A stretch of DNA of 64,000 nucleotides from AC-32 sp963715575. Lineage in GTDB: Bacteria > Actinomycetota > Thermoleophilia > Gaiellales > Gaiellaceae. A model generated the notes under the pieces. The model was not told the DNA's origin, did no database searches, and was given only the letters and a program-made list of their open reading frames with translations. The translations under genes and the position numbers were made by a program. The stretch covers positions 744,001 through 808,000 of the forward strand of contig OY970250.1 of NCBI GenBank assembly GCA_963715575.1. Reading direction: 5' to 3'. This document shows positions 53,816 through 62,578 of this stretch, one piece after another. Each line of letters starts with the position of its first letter. Position 1 is the first letter of the stretch.

Positions 53816-55357
53816 CTAGAACGTCAGGGACAGGCCGCGGATGTTGTTCGCGCCGATGAAGACGTCGCGCGCCGTTACGTAGAGCCGCCGACCGGCCGGT
53901 GCCAGCTCGCTGGCGACGATCAGCCTGCCGTCGGTCCAGATGCCGACCTTGCCGACCGGCGCGGCGGCGTCCCTGCTCGCCAACGGAACGACACGCGGAC
54001 CGAAGATCCGGGCGAGCTCGCCTGCGCTCGGAGTCGGCTCGCCGCGATGGATCGCCCGCCGGATGGCCGTCATCTTCTTCGCCCGCAGAAAGTACGCGAG
54101 GTCCCTCCCGGTCGCGCGCTCGTCGAGGAAGCGGCGGCCGAGCGCGGTGAACGGCACCTCGACCAGCTCGTGGGTCCCCTCCTCGTCGTTCCAGTAGCGG
54201 CCGTAGGTCCCGGAGATCTCGCAGACGTCGTAGGGCGGCGAAGGCATGCCGCCGATCGGGCCGGCGCCGAGCCGGGTACCCATCGTCTGCTCGACGTGCG
54301 CGTTCGAGCCGCCGCCGAGCGAGTTCCAGCGTCCGCCGCCGAACGCCACCCTCAGACAACCGACTCCTGCCGTGTCGCTGCTGTGCCGCGACGAGCGCAC
54401 GAGCCGCCGGTAGGCCTCGCTCGAGGTCGACTTGAAGCGCAGCAACACCACGCCGTTGCGGTACACGTCGGCCACCGCCTCGGGGGTCGTGGCGTGCTGA
54501 AGCGGCGCGCCCTCAGGCCGCTTGGGCGGGCCTGGCGACCACACCGAGCTCTTGGCCGGCGGCGCTTTCAGCCGAGGAGCCGGACGACCGATGCCGGGCA
54601 GCGTCTCGCGGTACACCCGCTTGCCGTCGCTGTCGTAGGCCGCGACCGCGACCCAGGGGCGATCCGGGATCACGCCGAAGGCATAGGCGTGGTCGCGGAC
54701 CGGTACTTTCAGCGGCCGGCCACTCTTTTGAACGAGCCCGACGCTCGCCACGCCCCGGCCCGCAAGGCCCGAGAGGCGCAGCAGCCGCACGCGCGGGTTC
54801 TTGGCCGAAGAGCCGAGCGAGGCGTCGACCGTGATCGGCCGTTGCGGGGTGGGCACGAGCTTGTGCCCGGGCGCGTGGGCATTGCAGCCGAGGCTCGCGA
54901 TCCGCGAGTCGCCGAAGGTCGGGTCGTGGCGGCCGCCCACCGGGCCCGAGGCGACGCAGGTCAGGCCCCACGGATACCTGATCCGGTAGTGCTCCTGCGT
55001 CCCGTCGTTCGCGACCTCCTCGACACTCGGCTCGCCTTCGCGACAGACGGGTTGCGGGGTCGAGCCCGCGGCCGCGCGGAGCCCCGGATGCGGACACATG
55101 GACGCTACGAGCAGCTCGCGGTCCCGAGGCGAAAACGAGCCGAGCGGGATGTGCTTGCCGTGGACGTCGAAGATGCCGATCACCTCGCCGCCGATCGCAA
55201 GTCCCGCCGCGCCGAGCGCAACAAGCAGGGCGGCGGCCGCGACGACCACCTTCCCCGTCCGTCGCCGAACTCGCCGGCGCACGTCGCTCCAGTCGGCGTC
55301 AGCCGGGCCGGTCAGTGCCTCGAAGCGCACCCGCAGGCTGTCGTCAGCTGAACTCAC
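53816..55357 (-). CDS. Large membrane-anchored protein paired with a sigma factor (putative anti-sigma)
   Basis: 513 residues. About 35 cytoplasmic residues (start MSSADDSLRVRFEALTG) precede one transmembrane helix (VVVAAAALLVALGAAGLAIG) and an extracytoplasmic part of about 450 residues containing six or more Cys. No named domain was recognised. The start overlaps the upstream sigma gene by 14 bp, and the topology (short inside part, one helix, large outside part) is that of anti-sigma or sensor proteins. Function as an anti-sigma is inferred from position only. Confidence 0.65.
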   Translation of the reverse strand: MSSADDSLRVRFEALTGPADADWSDVRRRVRRRTGKVVVAAAALLVALGAAGLAIGGEVIGIFDVHGKHIPLGSFSPRDRELLVASMCPHPGLRAAAGSTPQPVCREGEPSVEEVANDGTQEHYRIRYPWGLTCVASGPVGGRHDPTFGDSRIASLGCNAHAPGHKLVPTPQRPITVDASLGSSAKNPRVRLLRLSGLAGRGVASVGLVQKSGRPLKVPVRDHAYAFGVIPDRPWVAVAAYDSDGKRVYRETLPGIGRPAPRLKAPPAKSSVWSPGPPKRPEGAPLQHATTPEAVADVYRNGVVLLRFKSTSSEAYRRLVRSSRHSSDTAGVGCLRVAFGGGRWNSLGGGSNAHVEQTMGTRLGAGPIGGMPSPPYDVCEISGTYGRYWNDEEGTHELVEVPFTALGRRFLDERATGRDLAYFLRAKKMTAIRRAIHRGEPTPSAGELARIFGPRVVPLASRDAAAPVGKVGIWTDGRLIVASELAPAGRRLYVTARDVFIGANNIRGLSLTF

Positions 55358-55847
55358 GGCTCTCCTCCCGCAGTTGTTCCTCGAGCGCCGCCCTGGCCTG
55401 CGCGAGCGTCGCGCCGACGGTGCCTTCCTGCACGCCGCAGGCCTGGGCGATCTGCGCGTACGAAAGGTCGGCGAAGTAGTGCAGGAAGACGATCAGGCGA
55501 CGCTTGGGCGGCAAAGTGCGAAGGGCGTCGGCGAGCGCCGGGTCGCGCTCGGGCTCGACGAGCGCCGCCTCGAACGTTCCGTTCAAGCGCCCTCCCGACC
55601 GGCGGACGTGCTCGCGGGCGGTGCGCAGGACGATCCGCCAGACCCAGGCTTCGAGCGGTCCCTCGCCCCTGAAATCGCGGCGGTGCCGTAGCGCCCGGGC
55701 GAAGCCTTCCTGCACGACGTCCCGGGCCGCCTCGTAGTCACCGGTGATCGTCGCGACGCCGTCACGAAACCGGCCATAGCGCTCTCGATAAAGCTCCTCG
55801 ATCGCCTGTGCGCGTTCATCCACCTGTTTCCAAGAGGCAGGGCGCAT
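55344..55847 (-). CDS. ECF-type RNA polymerase sigma factor
   Basis: 167 residues. Region 2 is IEELYRERYGRFRDGVATIT then AARDVVQEGFARALRHRRDF; region 4 is LRTLPPKRRLIVFLHYFADL with SYAQIAQACGVQEGTVGATL, the ECF helix-turn-helix. ATG at 55847 lacks a clear ribosome-binding site; an internal GTG (VDERAQ) is possible. It is coupled by a 14-bp overlap to the large membrane protein that probably regulates it. Confidence 0.9.
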   Translation of the reverse strand: MRPASWKQVDERAQAIEELYRERYGRFRDGVATITGDYEAARDVVQEGFARALRHRRDFRGEGPLEAWVWRIVLRTAREHVRRSGGRLNGTFEAALVEPERDPALADALRTLPPKRRLIVFLHYFADLSYAQIAQACGVQEGTVGATLAQARAALEEQLREESREFS

Positions 55848-55876
55848 GCGAAATCTTTACTCGCGGAGGACGGCGA

Positions 55877-55904
55877 GGGCTCGCCCCGGCGCCAGGGCGA
55901 GCCC
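55877..55904. terminator. Perfect 10-bp hairpin in the sigma/cyclophilin intergenic region
   Basis: GGGCTCGCCC (55877-55886) and GGGCGAGCCC (55895-55904) form a perfect stem with an 8-nt loop. Without a T-run on either strand the role is open: terminator, or a structure in the 5' region of the sigma gene on the minus strand. The rest of the 225-bp gap 55848-56072 holds no supported gene; an AAAGGAGG on the minus strand near 55980 has no convincing start behind it. Confidence 0.5.
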
Positions 55905-56072
55905 GTTTCGACGCGGGCTAGGCGCTCGCGCCGCTCGAAGACGACGGCGCTTGGCCGCGCCGCCCAGGGGGTCCTCACCTCCTTTCGGTCGATTACGAGG
56001 CCAAAGTCGCAGCGGAAGCTGAACGTCGCCTGTGATCGCGCTGAAGAGTTCGTAAGAGCTAGGCTGACCCAG

Positions 56073-56531
56073 ATGAGCGCCGCCACGCTGCACACCAACC
56101 ACGGAGCGATCGAGGTCGAGCTCTTCGACGACGACGCGCCCAAGACGGTCGAGAACTTCCGCAAGCTCGCCGGCGACGGCTTCTACGACGGCGTCGTCTT
56201 CCACCGCGTGATCCCGGACTTCATGATCCAGGGCGGCGATCCGACCGGCACCGGCATGGGCGGCCCAGGCTACACCTTCGAGGACGAGTTCAACGACCAC
56301 AAGGTCGAGCGCGGCGCGTTGGCCATGGCCAACGCGGGCCCGAACACGAACGGGAGCCAGTTCTTCATCGTCACGACCGGCGCGGCGCCCTGGCTCGACG
56401 GCAAGCACACGGTCTTCGGCAAGGTCACCGACGGCATGGACGCGGTCGACTCGATCGAGAAGACCGACACCGACGCGAACGACAAGCCACGCGAGCCGGC
56501 CCTGATCGAGCGCGTCGAGCTGACCGACTAG
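56073..56531 (+). CDS. Peptidyl-prolyl cis-trans isomerase, cyclophilin type
   Basis: 152 residues, cytoplasmic. Cyclophilin core: KTVENFRKLAGDGFYDGVVF, then HRVIPDFMIQGGDPTGTG, ERGALAMANAGPNTNGSQFF and LDGKHTVFGKV. The catalytic Arg of FHRVI and the Phe/Met/Gln of the active site are present. It accelerates proline isomerisation in protein folding. The stop overlaps that of the convergent DedA gene by 4 bp. Confidence 0.95.
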   Translation: MSAATLHTNHGAIEVELFDDDAPKTVENFRKLAGDGFYDGVVFHRVIPDFMIQGGDPTGTGMGGPGYTFEDEFNDHKVERGALAMANAGPNTNGSQFFIVTTGAAPWLDGKHTVFGKVTDGMDAVDSIEKTDTDANDKPREPALIERVELTD

Positions 56532-57124
56532 GCCGAGCGCCGCCGCCGCTGGTACCAGCGGACGAGCTCGACCCCGCCGGTGACCGCGAAGGCGATCGCG
56601 AACGCAAGGAGGAGGCCCTTCCAAGGCTGCTCCTCGAAGGCGTGGCCGCCGAGGTAGCCGAGCAGCGACGCGTAGACGGCCCAGATCGTTGCCGCGATCG
56701 CGTCGAAGAGGACGAAGCGACGCCAGGGGTAGCCGAGCGTCCCGGCGCTGAGCGTCACCACGGTGCGGCCGCCGGGGATGAAGCGCGCGACCACGATCAG
56801 CTCGCCGCCGCGCTCCTGCACCTGGCGGTGCGCCCACGCGATCCGCGCCTTCGCCTTCTCGCTCTGGAAGAAGCGGTCGTTGATCCGGGTCCCGAACCGC
56901 GCCCCGAGGAAGTAGGACGTGTTGTCGCCGGCGAACGCCCCGGACGCCGCGAAGAGAATCACGAGCGGCAGGCTCAGATCCCCGGTCGAGGCGACGACTC
57001 CGGCGGTGATCACCGAGGTCTCGCTCGGCACGATCGGCACGAGCGCGTCGAGGAAGGCGAGCACGAACAGAATCGCGTAGGCCCAGCCGGACGCATCCGC
57101 CACCAGCTCCGTGAAGTGGTGCAT
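56528..57124 (-). CDS. DedA-family membrane protein
   Basis: 198 residues. Four to five helices with DedA landmarks: FLDALVPIVPSETSVITAG (re-entrant region), GDNTSYFLGARFGT, and RFIPGGRTVVTLSAGTLGYP with the conserved Arg, Pro and Gly. DedA proteins scramble or flip membrane lipids, including polyprenyl phosphate in some. The ATG at 57124 is divergent from the SRPBCC gene, 78 bp away. Confidence 0.93.
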   Translation of the reverse strand: MHHFTELVADASGWAYAILFVLAFLDALVPIVPSETSVITAGVVASTGDLSLPLVILFAASGAFAGDNTSYFLGARFGTRINDRFFQSEKAKARIAWAHRQVQERGGELIVVARFIPGGRTVVTLSAGTLGYPWRRFVLFDAIAATIWAVYASLLGYLGGHAFEEQPWKGLLLAFAIAFAVTGGVELVRWYQRRRRSA

Positions 57125-57202
57125 CAGGAGCGGCGGACCCTATGGGTTTGGGTCCGGAGCCTCGCGGTAGGAGTCCTTCGAGACTTCGAGGAAAGGATTG
57201 GG

Positions 57203-58051
57203 ATGTTCGGACGCACCAAGACGCAGGCCGTGAAGGACCAGGCGGCCTCGAGCAAGGACTTCGCGCTCGCGCTCTCGCGCGACAAGAAGTTCCGCAAGCA
57301 GCTGCTCTCGGCGATCGGCCACGGAGCCAAGGCGAAGCGCCGCGCCGCCAAGCGCGTGGGCTTCCTGGCCGCCGCCTCGCGGCTCGCCAACGACAAGCAG
57401 CTCCGGCGCGAGCTGGAGACGATGAGAAAGAACCTCGAGCTAGCGTGGAACCGCATCGAGCGGAAGCAGAAGCGCAGCCACAAGCTCCGCAACACCATGC
57501 TCGTGCTCGGCGGCGGCGCGGCCGCGGCCGGCGTTGCGCTCAAGCTCCGCGGCCACCAGAGCGCCAACGGCTCGGCGATCAGCACGATCGACGAGTCGAT
57601 CGAGGTCGCCGTGCCGGTCTCGACCGCGTACAACCAGTGGACGCAGTTCGAGGAGTTCCCGCTCTTCATGGAGGGCGTCGACGACGTCCGGCAGCATGGC
57701 GACACGCGCCTGCACTGGGTCGCCACGATCGGCGGCCACACGGCCGAGTGGGACGCGAAGATCCTCGAGCAGCACCCGGACAAGCAGATCAGCTGGATCA
57801 GCGAAGACGGCAAGAAGACGCGCGGCACGGTCAGCTTCGAGGGGATCGGCGAGGGCAAGACGCTGATCCGCCTCTCGATGAGCTACCAGGCCGAAGGCGC
57901 GCTCGAGCAGCTCGGCTCGGCCGCCGGCCTGGACGCCAAGCGCGTCAGCGGCGACCTGAAACGGTTCAAGGAGCTGATCGAGAGCCGCGGCACCGAGAGC
58001 GGCGAGTGGCGAGGAGAGATCGAGGCCGGCAAGGCTGAGACCAAGAGCTGA
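57203..58051 (+). CDS. SRPBCC (polyketide cyclase-like) domain protein with N-terminal membrane segment
   Basis: 282 residues from the ATG at 57203. A basic N-terminal region of about 95 residues (many Lys/Arg) and a hydrophobic segment (TMLVLGGGAAAAGVAL, about 98-113) lead to a C-terminal SRPBCC domain: IDESIEVAVPVSTAYNQWTQ, then FEEFPLFMEGVDDVRQHGD and WISEDGKKTRGTVSFE. Such domains bind lipids or hydrophobic small molecules. The ligand is unknown. Good ribosome-binding sequence (GGAAAGG). Confidence 0.82.
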   Translation: MFGRTKTQAVKDQAASSKDFALALSRDKKFRKQLLSAIGHGAKAKRRAAKRVGFLAAASRLANDKQLRRELETMRKNLELAWNRIERKQKRSHKLRNTMLVLGGGAAAAGVALKLRGHQSANGSAISTIDESIEVAVPVSTAYNQWTQFEEFPLFMEGVDDVRQHGDTRLHWVATIGGHTAEWDAKILEQHPDKQISWISEDGKKTRGTVSFEGIGEGKTLIRLSMSYQAEGALEQLGSAAGLDAKRVSGDLKRFKELIESRGTESGEWRGEIEAGKAETKS

Positions 58052-58118
58052 GCCGCCGAGCCGATGAGTCTCGGCGCTCCCGCCGGTCGTAGTTTCGAAA
58101 GCGACCAAGGAGCGCGAG

Positions 58119-58723
58119 ATGGTCAAAGGTCACTGCAGCGATCACGACGTCCGTCGACGGCTACGTCGCCGGCCCGAACGACGGTCCCGGCAACGGGCTC
58201 GGTGACGGCGGCGAGCGCCTGCACTACTTACTGGGTGTTCGGTGGCCCCTGGACCTACGACGAGGAGCCGCGGGGCGAGGCGACCGGCGAGGACGCCGCC
58301 TGGATCTCGGAGATGATCGCGGCGATGGGCGCGGTCGTCGGCGGACGCGCTACCTACGAAGCGTCAGGCCACTGGGGCGACAAGAACCCCTGGGACGTGC
58401 CGTTCTTCATCGTCACCCACCGCCCCGACGAGGAGCCGGAGGGCGGGGCCTTCACGTTCGTTGACGGCGTGCGGCCGGCGATCGAGCGCGCGGTCGCTGC
58501 CGCGGGTGAGAAGGACGTGCAGGTGATGGGCGGCGCGGACGTGATCCGCCAGGCACTCGAGGCCGGCCTCGTGGACGAGCTGACGATCATCGTCGCGCCG
58601 GTCGTGCTCGGCGGCGGCAAGCGCCTGTTCGAGGGCTTCTCGGACTCGCTCGAGCTCGAGCACCTCGGCGTCCGCCAATCGCAGTACGCGACGTTCATCG
58701 ACTACCGGGTCAAGCGCGGATAG
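58119..58723 (+). pseudogene. Dihydrofolate reductase-like (RibD C-terminal) gene with two frameshifts
   Basis: ATG at 58119 has a good ribosome-binding site (AAGGAG). One extra A after MVK (AAAGG near 58126) shifts the frame, after which AITTSVDGYVAGPNDGPG is readable; a 4-bp insertion (TTAC near 58228) shifts it again, into WVFGGPWTYDEE and the rest to 58723, including VGGRATYEASGHW, VMGGADVIRQALEAG and VLGGGKRLFEGF. Removing both insertions restores one continuous protein of about 200 residues. Decay or assembly error are both possible. Confidence 0.8.
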
Positions 58724-58913
58724 CCGAGAGAGCCGACGCGCCCTCGGGTGCTTGGCGCTCACGGCGGAGCCGGCCTCGACTACGGTCGCGAGCCGGTGGC
58801 TGCCGCTCGTCGAGCGTCTCCGCGATTTCCACAGCCTTCATCGCTGCTGCTTCTCGCTTCAACGGGGCAGGGTCGGCCGCACGCCCGTTCCAGACCAGTA
58901 CGTCCTCGGTCAC
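58710..58913 (-). CDS. Small hypothetical ORF coupled to the flavin monooxygenase
   Basis: 67 residues from the GTG at 58913, overlapping the monooxygenase stop as GTGA, the coupling used all over this window. The sequence starts VTEDVLVWNGRAADPAPL and becomes Arg-rich. Its stop region overlaps the DHFR-like pseudogene end by 14 bp. No family recognised; it may be a chance frame. The rest of the gap 58724-58909 holds nothing else. Confidence 0.3.
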   Translation of the reverse strand: MTEDVLVWNGRAADPAPLKREAAAMKAVEIAETLDERQPPARDRSRGRLRRERQAPEGASALSAIRA

Positions 58914-60037
58914 GACACGGCCGCCCGCACGACGTCGTCCTGCCGTGCATCGAGCTGCGCCGGGTGCTCCTTCACGATGTGGCGCGCGATCCGTTCGGCA
59001 TCTCGTCCAGCACCGGCGACGAGCATCGACGCGAATGAGTGCAAGAACGGCAACCCCGCGAAGTAGAGCCCGGGTGACGACGCGACACTCCCGCGATACT
59101 GCACCGGATAGCCGTCGTCGCCGATTTCGAACGGAAAGCGGACCCAGCTGAAGTCGGGCCGGAAGCCGGTGCACCAGACCACGTTGCGGACGTCGAGGAC
59201 ACGCCCGTCGTCGAGCACGGGCAGGCCCCGCTCGACGCCGACGGTTCGGGCGAGCACGCGCTCGATGCCCGCTGCAAGCAAGTCCTTCCTGCGGTACCGG
59301 AGAAGCGGCCCGCCGGCTTGCCGGACGTGCGGGCGCATCTTGCGGCCCAGCGGCGTGTCCACGTTGAGGATGTGCGTGCCGGCGAAGACCAGGATCCGGA
59401 AGCCCATCCGTCCGCGCCGGCTCTCGATGGGAACGGGAATCTGCCCGGTGTCCGTGCCGGAGAGGATGACGTCGTGTGAGGCCGCGGCCTCGTAGGCGAT
59501 GTCGGAGCCAGAGTGAGAGGCGCCCACGACGAGCGTCGGCCCTGCCTGCAGCTGCGACAGGTTGCGGTAGTCGTTGGAGTGAAGCTGGGTGATGCTCGGG
59601 TCGAGCTCGCTCGCGAACTCCGGTGTGTACGGCCTCTTGAACACGCCGGTTGCGATGACCACGTTGTCGGCTTCGAAACGCTCGGCGCCGGCGCCGACGA
59701 CATAACGGCCGTTCTCCTTCGTCAGCGTCTCCACCGTAACGCCACTGCGCACCGGAAGCTCGAAGCGCTTCGCGTAGGCGTCAAGGTAGTCGCCCATCTC
59801 GTCCTTCGTCGGGTAGGCGGCGCGCCGCGCCGGGAACGGCATCCCCGGCAGCCCGTCGCGGGACGCCGGCGAGTAGAGCCGGAGCGAGTCCCAGCGCTGG
59901 CGCCACGAGTCGCCGACGCGCTCGCTCGCATCGAGGATGACGAACGGGTGCCCCTGCCTCTTCAGGTGGTAGCCGACGGAGAGCCCGGCCTGACCCCCGC
60001 CGACGATCATCGTCTCGAACCGCTCGACCTGCTGCAT
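58910..60037 (-). CDS. Flavin-containing monooxygenase/CzcO-like FAD-NAD(P) oxidoreductase
   Basis: 375 residues from the ATG at 60037, with a strong ribosome-binding site (AAAGGAGG). The FAD loop is MIVGGGQAGLSVGYHL near residue 12, followed by DSWRQRWDSLRLYSPAS typical of the family, and the NADPH loop VVGASHSGSDIAYEAA near 175. Relatives hydroxylate or Baeyer-Villiger-oxidise small molecules; the substrate is unknown. A LuxR regulator gene lies 120 bp upstream on the same strand, with a perfect inverted repeat between them. Confidence 0.88.
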   Translation of the reverse strand: MQQVERFETMIVGGGQAGLSVGYHLKRQGHPFVILDASERVGDSWRQRWDSLRLYSPASRDGLPGMPFPARRAAYPTKDEMGDYLDAYAKRFELPVRSGVTVETLTKENGRYVVGAGAERFEADNVVIATGVFKRPYTPEFASELDPSITQLHSNDYRNLSQLQAGPTLVVGASHSGSDIAYEAAASHDVILSGTDTGQIPVPIESRRGRMGFRILVFAGTHILNVDTPLGRKMRPHVRQAGGPLLRYRRKDLLAAGIERVLARTVGVERGLPVLDDGRVLDVRNVVWCTGFRPDFSWVRFPFEIGDDGYPVQYRGSVASSPGLYFAGLPFLHSFASMLVAGAGRDAERIARHIVKEHPAQLDARQDDVVRAAVS

Positions 60038-60129
60038 CGTCCGTGCCTCCTTTCGATCGCTTCGACGACCGTAGGAGACCTTCGGCGACGCGGCATCGCC
60101 GCGATTCACCAACTTGCTCCGGTGGCGGC

Positions 60130-60147
60130 GTGGTCATTTCTGACCAC
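60130..60147. promoter_or_regulatory. Perfect inverted repeat between the LuxR regulator and monooxygenase genes
   Basis: GTGGTCA (60130-60136) and TGACCAC (60141-60147) are separated by TTTC. The 18-bp element lies 10 bp past the stop of the regulator gene and about 95 bp before the monooxygenase start. It could be the binding site of the regulator or a short terminator hairpin; no T-run follows. Confidence 0.45.
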
Positions 60148-60157
60148 ACTCCACCGG

Positions 60158-61780
60158 CTACACCAGCTCGCGCTCGAACGCGAAGGCGGTTGCCGCGGCG
60201 CGTGAGGAGAGCCCGAGCTTCGCGTAGATGTTCTGCAAGTGTCGTGCAACCGTGTGCTCGCTGATGACGAGCTTCGAGGCGATTTCACGGTTGCTCTTCC
60301 CCGAGGCGACGAGGCGCAGGACTTCGAGCTCTCGCTCCGAGAGCCCGTATCTCGAGCCGCCTCGCCTCGAGACGCGCGCGAGATCGGGTTGAGCTCCCAG
60401 ACGCTCGAACAGCTCACGGGAAGCCGCGAGCTCCAGGGTGCCCGCCTCGTGGTCGCCGAGAGCAGCGCATCCCTGTGCAATCAGCTCGCGAGTGCGCGCG
60501 ACCTCGTAGGGAGCGTCGAGCTCGAGCCAGATGCGCTGCGCGTGTCGCAATCTCGTGAGCGCCCCTGACGCGTCACCCTCGGCGAGCGCGACCGCGCCCT
60601 GCGCATGCGCGACGATCGCGTCCAGCATCGCGCTCTCGTACCGCTCCGCGAGCTCGCCCAGCTCCAGGCAGGCCGCCCGAGCCTCTTGGGTTTCGCCCGC
60701 CGCGAGGGCGATCTCGACCTGGGCGGGGAGCAGCGCCGCTCGCTTCAGCGGCTCCGTGACTTCCGCGCTCGCGCGGCGGATCGCCGTGAGCGCGGCGCCG
60801 GGCCGTCCCTGCGCGAGCCGGAGCTGCGCGAGGCCGGGCTGAGGTTCCCAGCCGAAACGGCTCGCCTCCCGGTAGGCCTCCTCCGCAGCGGCGAACTCGC
60901 CCTGGAGCCGCAGCAGCTCCGCCTGTCGATAGTAGGCGACGCCCGCCGCCGGATTCTTGGTCTCGACGAACCGGCTACCCGCTAACCGCGCCTCCTCGAG
61001 CGCGTCAGCCCAGGAGCCGCCGAGCTGCATGATCTCGGCGCGGTGCACGTGGCAGCGCCCGGTGAAGGCAACGAGCTCGGGCTGCGGCTCCCTCCACTCG
61101 CTCAGGGCCTGCGTCCATTGTCGTGCGCGAGCCACTTCGAAGGCGTCCGAGCACGCGAGGATGACGCCGCAGTAGACAATGCCGACGACGAACGGCCAGA
61201 GCTCCTGCGTCGTCACGACCACCATCGACTCGTCGAGGAGCGCCAGACCCTCCCGCACGCGACCGGCCTTGATCAGCATGTGACCTTCCGCGTGCAGTGC
61301 CAACGCAAACAGGTCGCGGTCGCCGAAGCGCTCCCCGATGGCCGCTGCTTTGCGCGCGACGGCCGCAGCCTGCTCGAAGTCGCCGGCCGCCTCGTGTTGG
61401 AAGACGAGTGGGATCAGCAGAAGTCCGTGTTCTGCAGTCTGCTCGGGCCACGTCTCCACGAGGCGGTGCGCCCGGCCGAGCCACCCTGTCGCAGGCCCGA
61501 TGAGCCCTCGGGCCGCGAGGTTGATCCCGATCCACGTCGCCGCCCGGGCGGCCCGCAAGGTCTCTCCGTGCTCCAGGTAGAGGAGATGAGCGCGCTCGAG
61601 CGTCGCAGCCGCCTCGTCATCGCGAGCGAGCATCAGCAACGACATCGTCAGACGCTCGAGATCATCGGGCGCGAGGGACTGGGCCTCGTCTGTCCGGATG
61701 AACGCGTCGCACGCCGCGAGCCAGGAGCGCTCGGCGTACGCGGCGCGGGCTTGCTCGAGGTCGGAGGTGGGCGCGCCCAT
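60158..61780 (-). CDS. LuxR-family transcriptional regulator with TPR-like N-terminal region
   Basis: 540 residues from the ATG at 61780 (TTG at 61801 also possible). About 470 residues of helical repeats (ERAHLLYLEHGETLRAARAA, QEAGRR-like segments) of MalT/TPR type are followed by a LuxR HTH: YGLSERELEVLRLVASGKSN, then REIASKLVISEHTVARHLQN. No nucleotide-binding P-loop is seen, unlike LAL regulators. It probably controls the monooxygenase downstream. The tRNA-Thr gene lies just upstream. Confidence 0.88.
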   Translation of the reverse strand: MGAPTSDLEQARAAYAERSWLAACDAFIRTDEAQSLAPDDLERLTMSLLMLARDDEAAATLERAHLLYLEHGETLRAARAATWIGINLAARGLIGPATGWLGRAHRLVETWPEQTAEHGLLLIPLVFQHEAAGDFEQAAAVARKAAAIGERFGDRDLFALALHAEGHMLIKAGRVREGLALLDESMVVVTTQELWPFVVGIVYCGVILACSDAFEVARARQWTQALSEWREPQPELVAFTGRCHVHRAEIMQLGGSWADALEEARLAGSRFVETKNPAAGVAYYRQAELLRLQGEFAAAEEAYREASRFGWEPQPGLAQLRLAQGRPGAALTAIRRASAEVTEPLKRAALLPAQVEIALAAGETQEARAACLELGELAERYESAMLDAIVAHAQGAVALAEGDASGALTRLRHAQRIWLELDAPYEVARTRELIAQGCAALGDHEAGTLELAASRELFERLGAQPDLARVSRRGGSRYGLSERELEVLRLVASGKSNREIASKLVISEHTVARHLQNIYAKLGLSSRAAATAFAFERELV

Positions 61781-61832
61781 CCACGCTTCATCTTGCAACA
61801 CCGTTCGAGGCGCTGATGTCCCCGGTTCGCGA

Positions 61833-61905
61833 AGCCGACGCCCGGACTCGAACCGGGGACCCCTTCATTACGAGTGAAGTGCTCTACCAGCTGAGCTACG
61901 TCGGC
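61833..61905 (-). tRNA. tRNA-Thr (anticodon CGT)
   Basis: 73 nt on the minus strand. Acceptor arms GCCGACG and CGTCGGC pair fully, followed by discriminator T. The D arm (GCTCAGCTGGTAGAGC), anticodon arm (CTTCA, loop CTCGTAA, TGAAG) and T arm (CCGGTTCGAGTCCGG) are all standard. Anticodon CGT reads the Thr codon ACG. The CCA end is not encoded. Confidence 0.97.
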
Positions 61906-61918
61906 GGGGGCGCGAAGT

Positions 61919-62544
61919 CTAGCCGCGCCTAGCGGTGGCGAGCACTCGCTCGGCCGCCTCGGTGCACTCTGTCGATGCATCGCCGGATCGGCGGCAAAGC
62001 GCACCGTGACCCGCACGACCTCGCCGCCGAGCCTCGCGAGCTGGCTCTCGACCGCCTCGTCGCCGATCGAGCCGTCGTCGCCGAAGACCTGCCAGGACGA
62101 CGGGATCGGGACGACGTAGGGCACGGCCCAGCCACGCAGCGCCCGCGCCGAGAAGTCCATCGTGTTGATCGCCTGCAGGCCCTGCGTGCCGCCGGCCGCG
62201 CTGATCAGGCCGATCACCTTGTCGTGCAAGTACGGGGGGTCGCGCGCGCCGAGGACGTGCAGCCAGTCGAGCGCGTTCTTGAACGCGCCGGAGATCGTCC
62301 CCTGGTAGAGCGGGCTGCTCCAGAGCAGGCCGTCCGCCGCGTAACAGGACTCGATCAGCGTCGCCGCCGCCTCCGTCGGCTCGTCGTGGTCGGGGTCGTA
62401 CATCGGCAACTGGAGCTCGCGCAGGTCGAGCAGCGTCGTCTCGGCGCCCGCGTCCGCCGCACCCGCGAGCGCCCGCTGCAGCGCCGACAGGCTCGTCGAT
62501 CCTTTCCGGAGCGATCCTCCGAGCCCGACGATGGTCGGCGGCAT
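61919..62544 (-). CDS. NADPH-dependent FMN reductase family protein, frameshifted near its end
   Basis: ATG at 62544 starts a flavodoxin-like protein: VGLGGSLRKGSTSLSALQRA, LPMYDPDHDEP, and SSPLYQGTISGAFKNALDWL, where FMN binds. Near 61990, after VTVRFAADP, the frame breaks by one base: the natural ending (STECTEAAERVLATARRG, stop at 61919) is in the neighbouring frame. As written, the frame instead runs through the whole tRNA gene to 61648, giving a 298-residue product. A one-base deletion is the simplest explanation. The native protein would be about 208 residues. Confidence 0.8.
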
Positions 62545-62578
62545 GCCGCGACCCTAACGGCGTTAGACTCGCGCCGAC

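Noticed and set aside
55848..56072. AAAGGAGG on the minus strand followed by an open frame (VRTPWAARPSAVVFERRER)
   Set aside because: GTG overlaps the Shine-Dalgarno itself, and the frame runs out of phase into the sigma factor gene, so it is not a convincing small gene.
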